Shown here one piece after another: positions 40,141 to 51,389 of a DNA stretch of 64,000 nt; within the stretch, counting starts at the first letter, position 1; each line of letters starts with the position of its first letter. The stretch comes from Apis mellifera (taxonomy: Eukaryota > Arthropoda > Insecta > Hymenoptera > Apidae): contig NC_037638.1 in the NCBI RefSeq assembly GCF_003254395.2, positions 18,755,027 through 18,819,026 on the forward strand. The letters run 5' to 3'. Position numbers and translations under genes: made by a program. Under the pieces are notes generated by a model, which ran no database searches, was not told the origin of the DNA, and saw nothing but the letters and a program-made list of their open reading frames with translations.

Positions 40141-41409
40141 TTTATTATTTAAAAATGATCTACTTAACAGCAAATTTAATAATCGAAAAGTATCCTATAT
40201 AACAAAATCAATAAACTATCTACTAAAAACCTAAAGGTACCTTTTTATAAAATCTATCTAAACAAATTATCTATAAAATCTATCCATCAAATAACCTACT
40301 TATAAATTCTCCCTATTAAAGTTTTAATTTATGGATCCATAAAAATTAAATAGATTATTTGATGATAATAATGATATGTTTTTCCTATTCTATCTACATA
40401 AAAATGAAAAGAATTCATCATATAATGATTTTACCTATATAAAAACCTAATCTAAATAAAGGATAAGGAATAGGACAGGAAGAGGTTACAACATGTTATG
40501 TACAACATGAGAAATCTTCTTCTTCCCTGAAATTTCACCATGGATTCTGAAACAAATTTAAACTTCAAAAAAGTTAGTAAAGATTTACAACATATAATAA
40601 TGAATTTTTAACAAAAGAAAATTATACATATTATGTAATTGTAAATATGTATATTCTTTTCCTTTTTTTTCATTCATTCTTGCCATTTCACTAAAGAGCT
40701 GCTGATATAGTGTATTTACATACCTGTTCGAAATGTTATTATATTTATCCTAGAAATTAATAAATCTGAAACAAACTTATTTATTGGATTAGTATTTAAA
40801 AAAAAAAAAAAAAAAAGACGTGTCTGAAACAAAATACACAAGTGTTAAGCATAAAAAAATTAATAAACAATTGTTAAATAATTCATAATCATTCATTATT
40901 TTCGATAAAAGTTTTAAAAAATTTTAATTCGAATCTCAAAGTTGAATTGTACAATTAGTTAAATTTGAATTAAAATAATAATATTTAGATTTAATATCAA
41001 CAATAAAATAAAAAAAGAACCAATTGAAATAAAAATATATTGTTTTAATAAAAAATGTTAATCGAGATTTTCCAAATGAACAATTTTGAAATAATTCTTT
41101 TCATGAAATAAAATAACTTTATTAATAACGCGATTAAATTTGTCGAATTATATTAATAATATTTAAATTTTTATCAAAATTGGACGATGTGAATTGTATT
41201 GACTTAATAATATGATTATATAATTTTGAATAATAATGAAAGATTATTAATCGATAAAATAAAATAAAAATTAAAAAAATTTTTTTTATGAAACAAATGC
41301 TCTCACAATAAAGGGGTGCTGAAAAGGAAAAAACAAAGAAAAGATAACCAGAAGGGTTATCAAAAAATAATCCACTCAATGTAAACCCGAACAAACCGAG
41401 AGTGGAATA

Positions 41410-42216
41410 TCTAATTTTTCGCAACACTAATATATTAAATTTACAAAAGCAAACGCGATGAGTGCTTTATTATATTTGCAATAACAATCAATTTATTTTT
41501 AACAGATAAAAAAATAAAAAAAAAAAAAAGAAATTCCCGAAAGTATACTAAAGTGTTTTAATTATTTACGCAACTCTAATATACTAATTTATACACTCAT
41601 GTCTCATTATACGCAACACTACTAGTGACGGATCCATTACAGCCATAGTAAAGACTGTCGTTGATCACCAACAATGTGCAACTCTTGCAGTTGCACTGAG
41701 TGATCCAGGAACATATGTTTCCACCATATCAGTGGAAGAATTTTGGGCATATTGAAAACGCAACACTACTTCAAAAAACGCGATCATTTTTTAACGCAAC
41801 ACTACTTCAAAAAACGCGATCATTTTTTAACGCAACACTACTTCAAAAAACGCGATCATTTTTTAACGCAACACTACTTCAAAAAATGCGATCATTTTTT
41901 AACGCAATACTATATGAAATAACGCGATCATTCTTCAACGCAACATTTCTTAAAATGAATTTAATAAAAGCTTACTATAATTATAAGTGAAAAATTAGTC
42001 AAATATCTCGTTATAATAAATTGCAACACAACATAAAATAAATTCAAATTTAAATAAAAAAAAATATATATATATAAAAATTATTTTTATTTAAAAATCT
42101 ATAATTAAGTAATTAAAAACAATCGCGATATTCTTTAATCGTAACACTAAAGCAAACGCGATTATTATTTTATCGCAACACTAATTCAAACCGTAAATCT
42201 TTTTTTCGCAACACTA
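41410..42216 (-). repeat. cluster of TTAGTGTTGCG motifs, left arm
   Basis: Around a dozen copies of an 11-bp motif (TTAGTGTTGCG on the minus strand, seen as CGCAACACTA on plus) or close variants occur here, at about 41412, 41611, 41759, 41795, 41831, 41867, 42173 and 42207 among others. Many are followed by a second core containing CGCGATC or CGCGTTT. The mirror cluster lies at 61033-61835. The copies are irregularly spaced except for one tandem block. Confidence 0.8.
41756..41945. repeat. tandem 36-bp repeat, about five units
   Basis: Each unit contains ACGCAACACTACTTC followed by an A-run and CGCGATCATT. The first three units are almost identical and the last two are degenerate. It codes for a spurious peptide repeat (NATLLQKTRSFF). 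The right arm carries the same motifs but not this regular array, so it expanded after the arms formed. Confidence 0.85.
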
Positions 42217-42304
42217 ATAAAAAATCGCGATGCCCATGATGACTGGATCTGGATGATGGGCCTGCATGCAATCGGCCAGACAACACAACAATTACTACAT
42301 ATAC

Positions 42305-42486
42305 TAAAACGAGCACAATGACAAAATAGTAACAATGACTTCCCATACTTTGGATCCAAAAAACAGATCCAAAAAATGAGAAGCCATTCGTTGCAGCCCC
42401 TCTTCGTGACAGTTTGTCGAGGCCTCTTCGGTCTTCCTCCTTCGGGCGCAATGCCCGCTGAAACTTAAATCTAGGCTCGAGATTCA
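42305..42486 (-). ncRNA. exon 5, left outward transcript (3' end not defined)
   Basis: The acceptor is a long pyrimidine tract followed by GCGATTAG, with the exon beginning at 42486. The frame reading VNLEPRFKFQRALRPKEED continues from the acceptor. In this arm it stays open to 42170, in the right arm it stops at 60969 after a 1-nt indel, so the C-terminal frame is not conserved. The end chosen here is arbitrary, near the point where the two arms' frames diverge. Confidence 0.45.
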
Positions 42487-42736
42487 CTAATCGCAAATCA
42501 AAAAAAAAAAAGAAAAAAAAATGACTAAATCGCGGAAACTAAGTGCACATGAACGACCAACGATCGCAATGATCATTCTCCGTACATATGCAGAATCTCG
42601 AGCGCAACGTTCGTTTCGAAATAATTCGCGACCGCGACCGCGGAATTCGAAAAATCGACGAGCAGAACCAGAAACGAATGGCATAATCCATTCATCTCAG
42701 CTTTACCCTCGATTATTCAAATTTTATTTCCTGAAA

Positions 42737-42787
42737 CAAGTTGTCACGCGAAAACGCGCCTACCCGACCAGAGACTGTGACAACTTG
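42737..42787 (-). other. 11-bp stem hairpin upstream of an acceptor, left
   Basis: CAAGTTGTCAC at 42737-42747 pairs perfectly with GTGACAACTTG at 42777-42787. A nested CGCG-TTTT-CGCG hairpin (minus-strand reading) adjoins it. It lies just upstream, in the transcript direction, of a TTTCAG acceptor. The same structure is kept in the right arm. Confidence 0.7.
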
Positions 42788-42914
42788 CCCGGCCCTACCT
42801 ACTTATAATTAACAGACACACCAGAAGTATACTACCTATCCTACCTAACCCTATATTTAAAAAATGGCAAAACAGGCATACCAACACATTCATTCCACGA
42901 TTCTCACGCATAAT

Positions 42915-42974
42915 GCTCGGGCGCAAAAGCCTACACTAGGGAAAGCGTCCCGGGACACCTCCGACACCCGAGCT
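42915..42974 (-). other. GC-rich inverted repeat, left
   Basis: GCTCGGGC at 42915 and CCCGAGCT at 42967 pair as a stem that encloses a GTCCCGGGAC palindrome. Identical arrangement in the right arm at 60301-60360. As RNA this would be a stable element. Confidence 0.55.
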
Positions 42975-43008
42975 TGGCATACAACTTGCATACTCTAACT
43001 TTACGTAC

Positions 43009-43015
43009 CATTTTC
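43009..43015 (-). other. 7-nt micro-exon candidate, left
   Basis: On the minus strand TTTCAG|GAAAATG|GTACGT: seven bases between an acceptor and a donor, identical in both arms. In the left arm, inserting it between exon 4 (74 nt) and exon 5 keeps the same reading frame that the right arm keeps without it. Confidence 0.3.
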
Positions 43016-44378
43016 CTGAAATCGATTGACGATGGCTAGTGACCATTGCGTAAATTGCAATAAAAACATGCATATATCGTAATTGTAATTATCTACAGTC
43101 GTGATTAAAATAATATTCATGACTGTTAAGTGATATTATTATTTAACTAGATGATACGGCATTTGATATCATTGTTATAATTTAACAAAAAAACTAATAA
43201 ATTATTATTTATAATCCGCAATATTTAATAGCAGATGTAAAATTGTTATTATATGATAATTGTGAATGGAATAATAATTGATAATTAATAACGAATAACG
43301 ACGCAATTCCACAGCCTAACCATACACACATAATGTGGAAAATACATCGTGCACGATACACTAATACATCGTCAATCGCTGAAAAATTTTTATTAACTTA
43401 TTAACTAGAGTCATCATGCCCATTGCCTCTCTCTCACCCAAGTAGCATCTGAGCACGTGAGCGAGTTCCTGGCAATGAACACGGAAGGGGTTAAACCTGA
43501 AAATCCTGAGCTAAAAAAAGCATTAATATCTATTTTCAATCTAACGGGCTAATATTTCTTAATCTGTTTTATTTTAAAATTCATTAAAATTCTTTATTAA
43601 AATTTTATAAAATTCTTTACAAATTTAACAATTACTGACTTTAAGTTAAAAAGAAAAAAGAAAAATATATATATATATTTATAAAAACAATGAATAAGAA
43701 ATTTATTAAATTTATGATAATTAAAAATAAAAAATTATTGACTCTAAATAGTAATGAAAATAACCTCAGGTGATCTTTTTATCAAAGCAAATTTTCGAAA
43801 ATACTAAAGCAATGTTCAAAACTTGCAGCTTTGATCCAAAAATCTACCTGTCGCGAAATGTTTTCTTGCACTACATTTTATTACATTTTTGTACGAAAGA
43901 AGAATAAAAAATTAAATATTTTTATATTTTTAATTTGAGTTTAGAATAAAATGTTAAATAATTAATTCTTTTGATGCATTATAATGAAATAAAATAAAAG
44001 AAGAGATTAAATATTATTTATTATCATGTGATAATAAATAACCATTATTATAATATAATCATTATTATAATATCATATGCATCATCATTATTATTATGTA
44101 ATTTCTAATATTATTTTAAAATTTATTCATATAACATTAATTATGAATATCGTTTAGTTAAAAACGCGATGTGCAAGAAAACCTATCCTGATCTAATAAA
44201 TAAAACACAACATATGAAATGTTACTATTCACGGATATAAATATATAATACATAAATATCCGCGGTCATTGTGCTCGTACAAAATTCTACGTATACAACC
44301 AGTCACCCGTGTCGATTCGGATCTTTCATCCTACGACATGATTGAGTGACCAGAGGAATCAAAATGCATGCGACTCAC

Positions 44379-44452
44379 CATAGATGCGAAGAATCTGCCA
44401 CCAATCCTGTCATGATCTATCGCGAAGTTGTCATCAAGTAGAAGGATGAAAA
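44379..44452 (-). ncRNA. exon 4, left outward transcript
   Basis: A 74-nt segment between a strong acceptor (TTTTCTTACAG class, CTGTAAG on plus at 44453) and the donor GTGAGT (44373-44378). Mirror exon is 58854-58913. The two differ by internal indels (74 against 60 nt) but share both ends. Contains a short AUG frame that stops after five codons. Confidence 0.65.
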
Positions 44453-44568
44453 CTGTAAGAAAAAATAAATACCGTAATTTAGAACACAGTATACATATAT
44501 ACTAATTAATAAAAAAAACTGAAAGAAAAATGAAACTATATTCGTGAAAAATATGCAATGATAATTAC

Positions 44569-44620
44569 CTCTTCGCGTGATGGATGATCGCCTTATGTTC
44601 TTGAGAGCACTGATTTTATC
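44569..44620 (-). ncRNA. exon 3 copy 3, left
   Basis: A 52-nt exon candidate between CGGTACAG and GTAATT, behind a poly-T pyrimidine tract. It is the copy farthest from the promoter and shares diagnostic bases (CTCAAGAACATAAGG) with copy 3 of the right arm, so copy order predates or was maintained after the arms separated. Confidence 0.6.
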
Positions 44621-45182
44621 CTGTACCGAAAACGAAAATTTGTAAAAAAAAAAAAAAAAAAAAAAAATAAACTACTGCCGCGTCCGTAAATGTGATAATC
44701 GGCGAACAAACACTGACTCTAATTTCGCGAATGATTATTAAAATTAAATTGAATAAGAGCAGCTGTGCTCTAAAAAAAATTAAAAATACTTTATTACGAA
44801 ACAAACACTGACTCTACCGATCGCATTGCGCGCGACCATAAAATTTTTTTTTTTCGAAAGTCCAAACGATGACAGTACCTTTAACAAAAAAATATAAAAT
44901 ATTATATTAGTTTAAAAAAAAATACAATTTTGATTATTAATTCAACTCTGTTTAGTTCCAAAATTCAATAAAAATAAAAAAATCAAGATATTACTAATCT
45001 TTAATAATGATAAAAATTAAAATTTTAATACTTAAAATTTGAGAAATAAAAATCTATTAATTTATAAAGTTAATTGAAAAAAATAATAAATTTTTCCAAA
45101 AGGGCGATTTATTTCTCGATTAATAATTAAACCAAAATCGAATAATAAAATAAAATAATTGAAAATATACAAAGATAATTAC

Positions 45183-45234
45183 CTCTTCGCGTGATGGATG
45201 ATCGCCGTATGTTCTTGAAAGCACTGATTTTATC
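45183..45234 (-). ncRNA. exon 3 copy 2, left
   Basis: Same 52-nt exon with intact CGGTACAG acceptor and GTAATT donor. It starts GATAAA instead of GGTAAA. Confidence 0.6.
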
Positions 45235-45796
45235 CTGTACCGAAATCGAAAATTTGTAAAAAAAAAAAAAAAAAAAAAAATAATAAACTACTGACGCGTC
45301 CGTAAATGTGAAAATCGGCGAACAAACACTGACTCTAATTTCGCGAACGATTATTAAAATTAAATTGAATAAGAGCAGCTGTGCTCTAAAAAAAATTAAA
45401 AATACTTTATTACGAAACAAACACTGACTCTACCGATCGCATTGCGCGCGACCATAAAAAAAAAATTTTTTTTTCGAAAGTTCAAACGATGACAGTACCT
45501 TTAACAAAAAAATATAAAATATTATATTAGTTTAAAAAAAATACAATTTTGATTATTAATTCAATTCTGTTTAGTTCCAAAATTCAATAAAAATAAAAAA
45601 TCAAGATATTACTAATCTTTAATAATGATAAAATAAAATTTTAATACTTAAAATTTGAGAAATAAAAATCTATTAATTTATAAAGTTAATTGAAAAAAAT
45701 AATAAATTTTTCCAAAGACAATTTATTTCTCGATTAATAATTAAAGCAAAATCGAATAATAAAATAAAATAATTGAAAATATACAAAGATAATTAC

Positions 45797-45848
45797 CTCT
45801 TCGCGTGATGGATGATCGCCGTATGTTCTTGAAAGCACTGATTTTACC
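45797..45848 (-). ncRNA. exon 3 copy 1, left
   Basis: The 52-nt copy nearest the promoter, identical to right-arm copy 1 at 57452-57503. Acceptor CGGTACAG behind a poly-T tract, donor GTAATT. 52 is not a multiple of three: adding a second copy creates an immediate TAA in the open frame. Confidence 0.6.
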
Positions 45849-46080
45849 CTGTACCGAAATCGAAAATTTGTAAAAAAAAAAAAAAAAAAATAATAAACTA
45901 CTGCCGCGTCCGTAAATGTGATAATCGGCGAACAAACACTGACTCTAATTTCGCGAATGATTTTTAAAATTAAATTGAATAAGAGCAGCTGTGCTCTAAA
46001 AAATATTAAAAATACTTTATTACGAAACAAACACTGACTCTATCGATCGCATTGCGCGCGATCACAAAATTTTTCTGAAA

Positions 46081-47493
46081 ATAAATCTGTATTAGTGGGG
46101 AAGGGTAGGGTATCGAACATTTGTTCATAAAAATTGTTATCTCTTGAAGCTACAAATTAAAACCAAGAGAAAAATAAATTCAATTAATTCGAAATTAAAA
46201 AATTAATTTAACAAATCCGAAATAAATATATTTATTTAATCTATTCCATTTTTGTTTTTTAAAGCAATAAAATATTATGAATTATTTAACATAATAAAAC
46301 AATAATAGAATAAAAAGTAAATACTTAAAAATGTATTTATTTTTGATACAAAAGATTAAACGTTACCGCTTTGCCATGAAGTCACCATCTATCACCACTG
46401 CGACATCAATATCACATCTTGAAAATTATCTCAGCGATCAAAAATCTTAACCTGAACAAAAAATAATCAAATCTTTAAAATAAATATAAAAAAATGCCCA
46501 AAATTAAGACATATTATATTAAAACAAGACAATCATCAACTCAAATCTTATTTTAATAGCTATCATAATGCTATCGATAATTCCAACGATACAATAGAAA
46601 AGAATAAATAAATTTAAAAAAAAAAAAAATTCTTCAAAAAAATTTAATATTTAATAAATTATTGATTAAATATTAATAGTTAAATATTACGCGAAAATAA
46701 AAGAATTATGGAACTATAAAAAGAATATTTTACGCAATAAATATAGTTACGCACCTGTAGCAAAGCGTCTTTCTACTTCAACTTTCGGTAATAGAATGAT
46801 ATTCCGTGACACGATTTTGTTTTTAAAATTGGAGTGGGGATTCGTTCGGCAGAAAATCATACGATGTATCGAACACGAATGTAAACCGATAATTTCCTAG
46901 AAACGGATTATAGGAAATCATAATATGTCTCAAGCGTAAAATCAAAACAAAGATACAAGTTGAGGACACAGAATAAATATACGAAAAGGACTGAAGGAAA
47001 TATTCGTAATTGCGTATATGCGAAATAAAATTGATATAATAATTTAACTACTTTTATTTAAGAACTAAAAGAACAAAATAAAAAGAATAACGAATAAAAC
47101 GAAAATAAATCGGATCATCTCTTAAACACGTCTAAACAATTAATCATTCAATATTACCTTATAACGAACAAACGATAATTTATACGAATAAAAATCAAAA
47201 TCGTAAATTAAATATACAAAATTAAAAAATTATATTAATAAAACACAATATTTAAACTCAAATTTTGATTCAAAAATTTATAATATAATTTATAAATTAT
47301 TATAATTGTCAATAGACGAACTATAATGGTAACAATAAAAACGATTACAAAAAAACTACTCAATTAAACGTATATTGAGCATTTTTTAATAATACTTAAT
47401 ATACATTTAAATAAATACATTAATTAAACAAAATTAATAATAATTTATAAATTATAAAAATATATTAATTATAAATAATACGTAGTCACTCAC
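46081..47493. other. intron 2 of the left outward transcript
   Basis: AT-rich sequence between exon 2 and the exon 3 units. It holds no further exon-like block with good splice signals that I can support. The right-arm counterpart (56015-57225) is alignable but has more substitutions and indels than the exons. Confidence 0.5.
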
Positions 47494-47595
47494 CAGTTCC
47501 AGTCCTATCCGTCCTATCCCCACGAGGTCCACCAGAAGACTGACGCCGAGCGAACTGATTCGTCGAGCTTTGGGCCGTAGCTGCTCTCTGATTGG
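47494..47595 (-). ncRNA. exon 2, left outward transcript
   Basis: A 102-nt segment between CCTTTTGTTACAG and CTG|GTGAGT. Compared with the right-arm exon (55913-56014) it has the same length, six substitutions and no indel, while the flanking introns carry indels. Two of three frames are open. The frame that joins exons 1 and 3 without a stop reads PIREQLRPKARRIS at its start. GC-rich relative to surroundings. Confidence 0.7.
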
Positions 47596-47890
47596 CTGTA
47601 ACAAAAGGATCCTTTATTTAATATGAGCGCGCAATCTAAATTAAATAAGTTATAAATTATATTAAATATTAATAAAATTAATAATAAATAAAAATATTAA
47701 TATAAGAAATTTCAATTTTATCAATAATACCAGATAAAAACGGGAATACAATAAAAAAATTAAAATGTAAATCAATTAAAATAAAAATGAAAAAAAATTA
47801 AATAATTAAAACAAAATAATAAAACTAATAAATTATAAAATATAAATATATGAGTAAATAAAAAAATAAATATCTATTTTTGAAACTCAC

Positions 47891-47968
47891 AAGGAATAAG
47901 TTTCTTCTTGAATCCGCCACGATATTAATGTTGAACGACGTTGTCCCTTCCGAATCCTTACGTAAAAT
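47891..47968 (-). ncRNA. exon 1, left outward transcript
   Basis: It starts at the A of the initiator TCATTT (47968) and ends at CTT|GTGAGT (donor 47885-47890), 78 nt, the same length as the right copy. Five substitutions distinguish the two, of which two would be synonymous and three conservative in the shared open frame. There is no ATG in it. Confidence 0.7.
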
Positions 47969-48026
47969 GAGTGCAAATAATTAGTGCATCCTTTTATAAA
48001 CTTCTCGGCAGCACCTCCGCACCAAT
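47965..48026 (-). promoter_or_regulatory. outward promoter, left
   Basis: CCAAT box in GCACCAATCAG context at 48022-48026, TATAAAAG at 47998-47991 and initiator TCATTT with A at 47968. T of TATA to A is exactly 30 nt. It drives the left spliced unit away from the centre and is divergent from the inward promoter about 0.3 kb to its right. Confidence 0.8.
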
Positions 48027-48253
48027 CAGAAGAGAGTATACGATATGCTGACAGTTAGAAATATTTTAAATATATAATTGGACCAATTAATATAATATAA
48101 CTATATTTATATATATTTAATTGATAATTTATTTATTTATTATTTATTAATCTGAAAAATAACAAAAGATATCATAAAATACGAATAATTAATTTGATAT
48201 TCCTGTCAAAAAAGAAAGCATTTCTGTTTCAACAGGATCGTTCAACGATTCTG

Positions 48254-48315
48254 ATTGGTTCAGCAATGCTACCAAAAAGTTTATAAAAGGATGTACGTAT
48301 TATTTGCAATCATTC
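48254..48315 (+). promoter_or_regulatory. inward promoter C, left
   Basis: Reverse CCAAT (CTGATTGGTT, 48254-48258), TATAAAAG 48282-48289, initiator TCATTC with A at 48312. Spacing 30 nt. It is the first inward promoter of the array. The downstream leader differs from the A and B types and has no GTGAGT donor. Confidence 0.75.
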
Positions 48316-48974
48316 TACCGTAAAAGAAGCAACATACAAGAAAAGTTACCATCTATTAAATAAGAAAACTGCCCTATTTTCTATTTCCTATTCCCTATGA
48401 TTTTCATAAATAAAATTAAGTATTAATTTTTTTATCCTCATTGTTAATTTATTCCTTCATTTAAAAATACCTACCTAATATTATTTTCACTAATCTATAT
48501 ATTTCCTGTCACTACTCTTTATTTCTTCCAATCACTTAATTATATTAAAAAAGTAATCATATCAATAAAACAAGGTCTCTCTCTTAGAAAAAGTATATCA
48601 CAATTCAAGGTGATGATATCAAAAATTTATAAAAAATGATATATTTATTATTATTTCGAATCATAATAGATAATAAATTAGAAAAGAAACAATCAAAAAA
48701 CATTTTTCTCGATTCAATAGAAAACTATTCTCTATTTTCTAGAAGTATTAACACTAGCATTGAATATCGTTAATCATATTCGTTACTATTTTATTAAAAA
48801 ATATATATAATTTTGCGTTATTATTTACAATTTTATTTATGTATTTATATAATATTATTTATACATTTTGATTTATTCATTCGTATTATGTATTATTTCA
48901 TCTAAATTATTTATTTTAACGCAAATTGTTTAACGTAGTCCAACGTTGATGCCAAAAACGAAGCACCTTCGCGC

Positions 48975-49060
48975 CAATCAGATCGCTCTAAGATTCTGAT
49001 TGGTGGAAAGATGCCGCAGAAAAGTTTATAAAAGGATGTACGTGTTACTTGCAATCATTC
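48975..49060 (+). promoter_or_regulatory. inward promoter A1, left
   Basis: A pair of inverted CCAAT boxes (CCAATCAGA 48975-48983 and TCTGATTGG 48996-49004), TATAAAAG 49027-49034 and TCATTC with A at 49057, spacing 30 nt. The leader runs to an ATGAGT where the outward unit has its GTGAGT donor, and an AATAAA follows at 49161, so an unspliced RNA of roughly 0.13 kb is expected. Confidence 0.75.
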
Positions 49061-49366
49061 CACCGTAGAACAAAGAACAAGAAACATTTAAGAAAAGTTA
49101 TATTCGATGAAATAAAAAGCTGCTCTATCTCCCTATTCCCTATTCCCAATGAGTTTCATAAATAAAATTACATGAAATTATTAATTTTTATATATCCTTA
49201 TTGTTAATTTGTTCATTTGCCAATACATATGATATTATTCCGAAATACCGACTTATTTCTATTATTCGCTATTCCTTATTCTATTCATTTATTTATTTAT
49301 ACTCAAAGAGTAATAATAAATAAGAAATATTTCCCTCTTAGAAGCATTCTAAGTTTCACAATTCTG

Positions 49367-49402
49367 ATTGGTACGGTGATGCTATCTAACAATTTATAAA
49401 AA
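49367..49402 (+). promoter_or_regulatory. degenerate promoter copy between A1 and B
   Basis: CTGATTGGTACGGTGATGC, then TATAAAAA 24 bp downstream of the CCAAT box, with no TCATTC at the expected place. It is a decayed copy of the same promoter. It shows that the ~780-bp unit arose by duplication of a ~390-bp half unit. Similar degenerate copies follow every intact promoter in both arms. Confidence 0.55.
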
Positions 49403-49742
49403 ATGATGTATTTATTATTATTTCGAATCATAAGAGATGAAAAATTGAAAGGAAACAATCAAGAAACATTTTTCTCGATTCAATAGAAAATTATATCTCT
49501 ATTTTCTTGAAATATTAACTTGAATTAATAGAATTGAACATTTATATTTGTTTGTTACTATTTTATTAAGAAATATATAATTCTTCGTTACTATTTCTAA
49601 TTTTATCCATGTATTTATATAATATTATTTATATATTTTGATTTATTCGTTCGTATTCTATATTATTTCATCTAAATTATTTATTTTCGCAAATTGTTTA
49701 ACGTAGTCTAACGTTCGTTTTCAAATACGAAGCACCATCGGA

Positions 49743-49829
49743 CCAATAAGATCATTCCATGACTCTGATTGGTGGAAGGATGCTACCAGAAAGTTTATAA
49801 AAGGATGTACGTGTTATTTGCAATCATTC
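49743..49829 (+). promoter_or_regulatory. inward promoter B, left
   Basis: CCAAT boxes at 49743-49747 (forward) and 49768-49772 (reverse), TATAAAAG 49796-49803, TCATTC with A at 49826, spacing 30 nt. Type B differs from type A in the CCAATAAGA half and in leader bases (ACAGAAG against CACCGTAG). Confidence 0.75.
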
Positions 49830-50350
49830 TACAGAAGAACAAAGAAGAAACAACGTTTAAGAAAGGTTATATTCGATTAAATAAAAAGCTGCTCTACTCC
49901 CTAGTCCCTATTCCCAATGAGTTTATTTATAAATAAAATTACATATAAAATTATTAATTTTTATATATCCTTATTGTTAATTTGTTCATTTGCAAATACA
50001 TACGATATTATTCCCAAATATCGGCTTATTTCTTGGCACTATTCCTTAATCTTTATTTCATTTATTTATTTATAAATAATTTTACTCAAAAATGAGTAAA
50101 ATTATTTATACTCAAAAAGTATAAATAAGAAATATTTCCTTCTTAGAAGAATTTTTTCACAATTCTGATTGGTACGGTGATGCTTATTTAAAAATTTATA
50201 AAAAATGATATATTTATTATTATTTCGAATCATAATAGATAATAAATTAGAAAAGAAACAATCAAAAAACATTTTTCTCGATTCAATAGAAAACTATTCT
50301 CTATTTTCTAGAAGTATTAACACTAGCATTGAATATCGTTAATCATATTC

Positions 50351-50781
50351 GTTACTATTTTATTAAAAAATATATATAATTTTGCGTTATTATTTACAAT
50401 TTTATTTATGTATTTATATAATATTATTTATACATTTTGATTTATTCATTCGTATTATGTATTATTTCATCTAAATTATTTATTTTAACGCAAATTGTTT
50501 AACGTAGTCCAACGTTGATGCCAAAAACGAAGCACCTTCGCGCCAATCAGATCGCTCTAAGATTCTGATTGGTGGAAAGATGCCGCAGAAAAGTTTATAA
50601 AAGGATGTACGTGTTACTTGCAATCATTCCACCGTAGAACAAAGAACAAGAAACATTTAAGAAAAGTTATATTCGATGAAATAAAAAGCTGCTCTATCTC
50701 CCTATTCCCTATTCCCAATGAGTTTCATAAATAAAATTACATGAAATTATTAATTTTTATATATCCTTATTGTTAATTTGT
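50351..50781. other. 431-bp spacer at the centre of the inverted repeat
   Basis: The left arm ends at 50350 and its mirror begins at 50782. The spacer consists of one further plus-strand promoter unit (type A) that has no mirror at this position. At 50781 the plus-oriented unit is joined abruptly to an inverted unit at a different point of the repeat, so this is the inversion junction. Confidence 0.8.
50543..50629 (+). promoter_or_regulatory. inward promoter A2, in the central spacer
   Basis: Same type A arrangement: paired CCAAT boxes, TATAAAAG 50596-50603, TCATTC with A at 50626, spacing 30 nt. It fires straight across the inversion junction at 50781, into the head of the opposite array. 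Confidence 0.75.
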
Positions 50782-51302
50782 GAATATGATTAACGATATT
50801 CAATGCTAGTGTTAATACTTCTAGAAAATAGAGAATAGTTTTCTATTGAATCGAGAAAAATGTTTTTTGATTGTTTCTTTTCTAATTTATTATCTATTAT
50901 GATTCGAAATAATAATAAATATATCATTTTTTATAAATTTTTAAATAAGCATCACCGTACCAATCAGAATTGTGAAAAAATTCTTCTAAGAAGGAAATAT
51001 TTCTTATTTATACTTTTTGAGTATAAATAATTTTACTCATTTTTGAGTAAAATTATTTATAAATAAATAAATGAAATAAAGATTAAGGAATAGTGCCAAG
51101 AAATAAGCCGATATTTGGGAATAATATCGTATGTATTTGCAAATGAACAAATTAACAATAAGGATATATAAAAATTAATAATTTTATATGTAATTTTATT
51201 TATAAATAAACTCATTGGGAATAGGGACTAGGGAGTAGAGCAGCTTTTTATTTAATCGAATATAACCTTTCTTAAACGTTGTTTCTTCTTTGTTCTTCTG
51301 TA

Positions 51303-51389
51303 GAATGATTGCAAATAACACGTACATCCTTTTATAAACTTTCTGGTAGCATCCTTCCACCAATCAGAGTCATGGAATGATCTTATTGG
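51303..51389 (-). promoter_or_regulatory. inward promoter B1, right
   Basis: Mirror of the left B promoter: CCAAT at 51360-51364, TATAAAAG at 51336-51329, initiator A at 51306, spacing 30 nt. Positions sum with the left copy to 101132, showing length identity of the core. Confidence 0.75.

Larger units (their letters stand above)
42228..43020 (-). other. GC-rich conserved block, left copy (contains exon 5)
   Basis: About 0.8 kb of markedly higher GC, nearly identical to 60240-61030 in mirror orientation, whereas flanking DNA differs more between the arms. In the minus-strand direction of the outward transcript it contains a 7-nt micro-exon candidate, two inverted repeats, an acceptor at 42730/42731 and the start of exon 5 at 42486. 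Open frames exist on both strands (for example 42521-42808 plus, 95 codons). I treat these as a result of composition. Confidence 0.7.
44569..46080 (-). repeat. three tandem ~610-bp units, left arm
   Basis: Each unit contains, in transcript order, a GATCGCGCGCAATGCGATC-type inverted repeat, TCAGTGTTTGTTTCGTAATAAAG, an AGAGC/GCTCT palindrome around CAGCTG, a second TCAGTGTTTGTTCG, a 17-22 base poly-T tract and exon 3. Unit exon starts are 45848, 45234 and 44620. The right arm has the same three units. Confidence 0.85.
42305..47968 (-). ncRNA. left outward spliced transcription unit
   Basis: Predicted transcript from the outward promoter at 47968 through exons 1 (78 nt), 2 (102 nt), one of three exon 3 copies (52 nt), 4 (74 nt) and 5. 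All boundaries have GT/AG signals and mirror the right unit. No AUG-initiated frame of useful length spans the exons, so I class it as noncoding, with unproven coding potential in a non-AUG frame. The true 3' end is unknown. TTAGTGTTGCG clusters and an outer donor block lie further downstream and may belong to it. Confidence 0.5.
39382..50350. repeat. left arm of a giant inverted repeat
   Basis: This arm is the reverse-complement counterpart of 50782 onward. Matching landmarks in mirror order include the outer donor-like block, the TTAGTGTTGCG clusters, the GC-rich block, three tandem 600-bp units, exons 1-4, the divergent promoter pair and the promoter array. From 49027 to 50350 the landmarks I compared match the other arm without a length difference (paired positions sum to 101132). 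Toward the outside, substitutions and indels accumulate. No transposase or other mobility gene is present, so it is not a recognisable transposon terminal repeat. Confidence 0.9.
48220..50780. repeat. promoter array, left side
   Basis: Four plus-strand promoter units (C, A, B, A) of about 740-800 bp, each with one intact and one degenerate promoter half. Between promoters lie a leader, an AATAAA, an AT-rich segment and a conserved ATTCAATAGAAAA block. No gene is encoded. The 60-codon frame at 49217-49399 reads through a degenerate promoter and starts with TTG. Confidence 0.85.

Noticed and set aside
41756..41945. CRISPR-like regular repeats
   Set aside because: Units are head-to-tail tandem copies without unique spacers, in a eukaryotic context.
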